Below, piece after piece: positions 62,201 to 64,000 of a DNA stretch of 64,000 nucleotides. Each line of letters starts with the position of its first letter. The first letter of the stretch is position 1. The notes under the pieces are model-generated. The model was not told where the DNA came from, did not search any database, and saw nothing but the letters and a program-made list of their open reading frames with translations. The stretch is from Latrodectus hesperus (lineage: Eukaryota > Arthropoda > Arachnida > Araneae > Theridiidae), in NCBI GenBank assembly GCA_037975125.1, contig CM075857.1:94334214-94398213 (forward strand). Reading direction: 5' to 3'. The position numbers were made by a program, and so were the translations under genes.

Positions 62201-62211
62201 TTCTTTTGTCA

Positions 62212-62558
62212 TCAGAAAAAATTGTTTAGTTTAATTTGTTTAATATAAAAGTTGAAATAATCTTTTAATTGTTGAAAATTTATTTCAAAGTTCCTTATTT
62301 CTTGTTCAGAGAAAGTTGTAAGTTTAAGGGAATGTTCACGAAAAGTAGCAGGTTTTACATTTAACGCAAGTAAGAATGGTAGATCTATAGAGTTTAAATT
62401 CATAGGATCAAAGTTGATACGTAAGTCATGGAAAAGAGTACCAACTAAGTTATTGATCTTTTCGTTTAACCGTGGTTCAAAATTGAGTTGTTTTAGCCAC
62501 TTCGAGTCAAAGCTGGTTTGGATTTTGCCATGCTCTTCAAGTTGTCTGTTGTTGTTTC
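62212..62558 (-). CDS. Coding-like 3' exon fragment, function unknown
   Basis: About 115 codons are open to a stop at 62212 and have balanced amino-acid composition, unlike the AT-rich pseudo-frames nearby (LEEHGKIQTSFDSKW, LVGTLFHDLRINFDP, LPFLLALNVKPATFREHS, LKLTTFSEQE). It is followed by AT-rich sequence as in a 3' UTR. Upstream it runs straight into the AAC-rich 3' end of a non-LTR retrotransposon, so if real its 5' part has been displaced. I do not recognise the family. It could also be a transposon-encoded fragment. Confidence 0.45.
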
Positions 62559-63130
62559 TCATCGCCTTAAACAGCAGAGCTAGATCTCCTTCACCCTGAA
62601 GAAGTTCATCACCGATAGGGGATATTGAACCAGGTCCTGCCAGGAAAGACCCAGACAATGTAAGATGTGGTCAGGGGTGGCCTGTACAGAAGAATAAACT
62701 CAACTCCATGGCACGACAGCCCATGTGGGCCAAGGCCTGCAGTGCTCATAACTGTTTTCATGACCGAGAGCCCTGGGGTGCGAAGCATATGTCCCAGTTA
62801 GGTGGTCAGCCTAACGTAAGACCCCCAGTGTTTAATTCCCAAGCATTCTTGGTACTCAGTTAATCGACCCACTGAAGGGATGAGTCAACCTTGCCCAGCC
62901 CGAGTATCGAACCTCGTACCTGTGTCATGGGAGTACAGAAAAATACTTAGTGCAAATTTTGAAATGTTTATTATCACTAAGAAAAGTCATTGATGGCAGA
63001 TGACCACTAAGGAATCGGGTAAAAGCAGTTTGATCTTGCCTACTGCCACTCCAAATCAAAGAGTTGCCAGAACCCTTACCCTGATACCATGGGTGTACCA
63101 GTGGGACCATCTAAATGGCTTTTCAAGTTG
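62559..63130 (-). pseudogene. Non-LTR retrotransposon pol 3' end, split by a SINE
   Basis: Minus strand: HPWYQGKGSGNSLIW, SRQDQTAFTRFLSGHL, MTFLSDNKHFKICTKY (first half of a Cys-His knuckle). Then the family-H SINE, then ATPDHILHCLGLSWQDLV and MNFFRVKEI before a stop. This is the C-terminal RNase-H/knuckle region of non-LTR elements of the type I associate with spiders. A short UTR ends in AACAACAACAG. One knuckle Cys appears as Tyr and coding is broken by the SINE. Confidence 0.8.
62692..62932 (-). mobile_element. SINE family H inserted in the retrotransposon
   Basis: Inverted family H, with part of the head missing. GTACAGAA lies at 62684-62691 and 62933-62940, an 8-bp duplication. Confidence 0.85.
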
Positions 63131-64000
63131 CCTATTGGTGTTGACTGGAAACCATTGAACACAGTTAATCTCAAAAATTTAGACCAATCAAAACTGAAGT
63201 TTAACACATGAGAGGACAGTCCCATCATGACACTCCAGTGGTTGAACAATAATTCATACAGAACATTTGACCTGCATAAGACACTCTCAATAAGACGGTC
63301 TTGGCTTGGCTTGAACTCACTACTTTTCGAAGAGGCCGATGCATGAGCTGTCACTAACTTCGTCCCATCTCGAAACACCAGCAAAAGAACATTGAGTTCT
63401 GTAGAACTTTTGATGTGCATACATACATACATAAGAGATGGGAGTGGACCCCGTTCTGTACCAATCGGTTATCGGGTTTAGTCCACTCATCACCATCGTG
63501 AGCAAGCAGCACCTTCCAGGGGTTAAAAGGTTGTCCCCAAACTGTGCCGTCACCCAGTATGCTGTTGAAAATGAAGGATTTACAATGGTGGTGCCTTAAA
63601 GCCTTGTCTTGGGTTTTGCAGTATCCAAAACATTACAGTTCTATATCAGGCAGGGATGATAACATATGGATGAATGATTGAAAAAATGAAGAATGAAACT
63701 ATTGTGTGGCTGCAAAATCCTTGATTCTGTGATTGGTTGGGGAAAAACAGTCATTTCAATTTTGAAGTCTCTAACTAAAAGTTCAAGTTAGCTTAAACTT
63801 AGGAGGTTAAAAGTCTGTGTCTGATGAATCGCCTGGCGAGCTGATTGAAGGAGGATTCTTGTCCTTGCACAGATCGAGACCTTTTTCTGTGAGGAGCTTA
63901 GCGGTTAGTGTTAATTTTTTCTTGTGGGGAGCTGAACGAAGACAGAATCGAAGAAAATCGGTGTAGTTAAGGTTTTGAGGACATTTGAGACGATGCTGTG
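63131..64000. other. Unassigned, moderately GC-rich segment
   Basis: Minus-strand frames of 77-118 codons overlap (63076-63553), but I recognise no motif beyond the retrotransposon border. It may be more of the same element's decayed pol or another repeat. Confidence 0.3.

Noticed and set aside
62212..62658. Reading the coding-like frame as starting near 62658
   Set aside because: The upstream 100 bp are the 3' end of the non-LTR pol in another frame, and no ATG is present at that point.

Overview
This is an AT-rich eukaryotic (animal) window with no prokaryotic-style gene organisation. The repeat content points to a chelicerate and most likely a spider: many tRNA-derived SINEs ending in CAACAAC-type tails, decayed mariner and piggyBac transposases, and a non-LTR retrotransposon RNase H end of a type I associate with spider genomes. 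This taxonomic call is inference from repeats. I see no intact multi-exon host gene. One coding-like exon fragment (62212-62558, minus) is a possible exception.

Layout. 1-13,300 is AT-rich DNA with (TA)n arrays, a 265-bp tandem duplication (4546-5065), two GC-richer islets and SINEs. 13,530-14,010 is the C-terminal end of a dead piggyBac-like transposase. 14,500-26,300 is SINE-dense, with a minisatellite made from a SINE head, CA/TA microsatellites, a 15-bp perfect hairpin and the 3' end of a non-LTR retrotransposon. 26,320-39,276 is the outstanding feature: a nearly perfect 12.96-kb palindrome. 39,280-49,990 holds more SINEs, a 256-bp MITE, a mariner fragment and a 1.30-kb Tc1/mariner element with intact inverted repeats, a TA target duplication and DD41D spacing. 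49,990-51,950 is a minisatellite with a 484-bp higher-order period, grown from a SINE 3' tail. 52,000-64,000 contains SINEs, mariner debris, long (TA)n arrays and a non-LTR 3' end split by a SINE.

The palindromic element has arms of about 6.45 kb around a 57-bp centre. It starts AG, ends CT, and is flanked by the 6-bp duplication AGCATG. Each arm carries, from the outside in: a short GC-rich terminus, CRE-like TGACGTCA repeats, a tRNA-like Pol III module, an ALKBH2-like AlkB dioxygenase gene, two 1.25-kb direct repeats, and a diverged third repeat that reaches the centre. Each repeat ends in the same imperfect hairpin bracketed by CACGTG. A third, diverged copy of that hairpin forms the apex of the whole palindrome, so there are five hairpins in total. 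The termini and target duplication fit Polinton/Maverick-type integration, but no polymerase, integrase or capsid gene is visible. My working hypothesis is a non-autonomous, virus-derived 'snap-back' element that folded at one of its own hairpins. It has resided in this host lineage long enough to carry a host SINE fragment inside its repeats. Both AlkB copies share a one-base frame slip in a T-run; the left copy has a second lesion.
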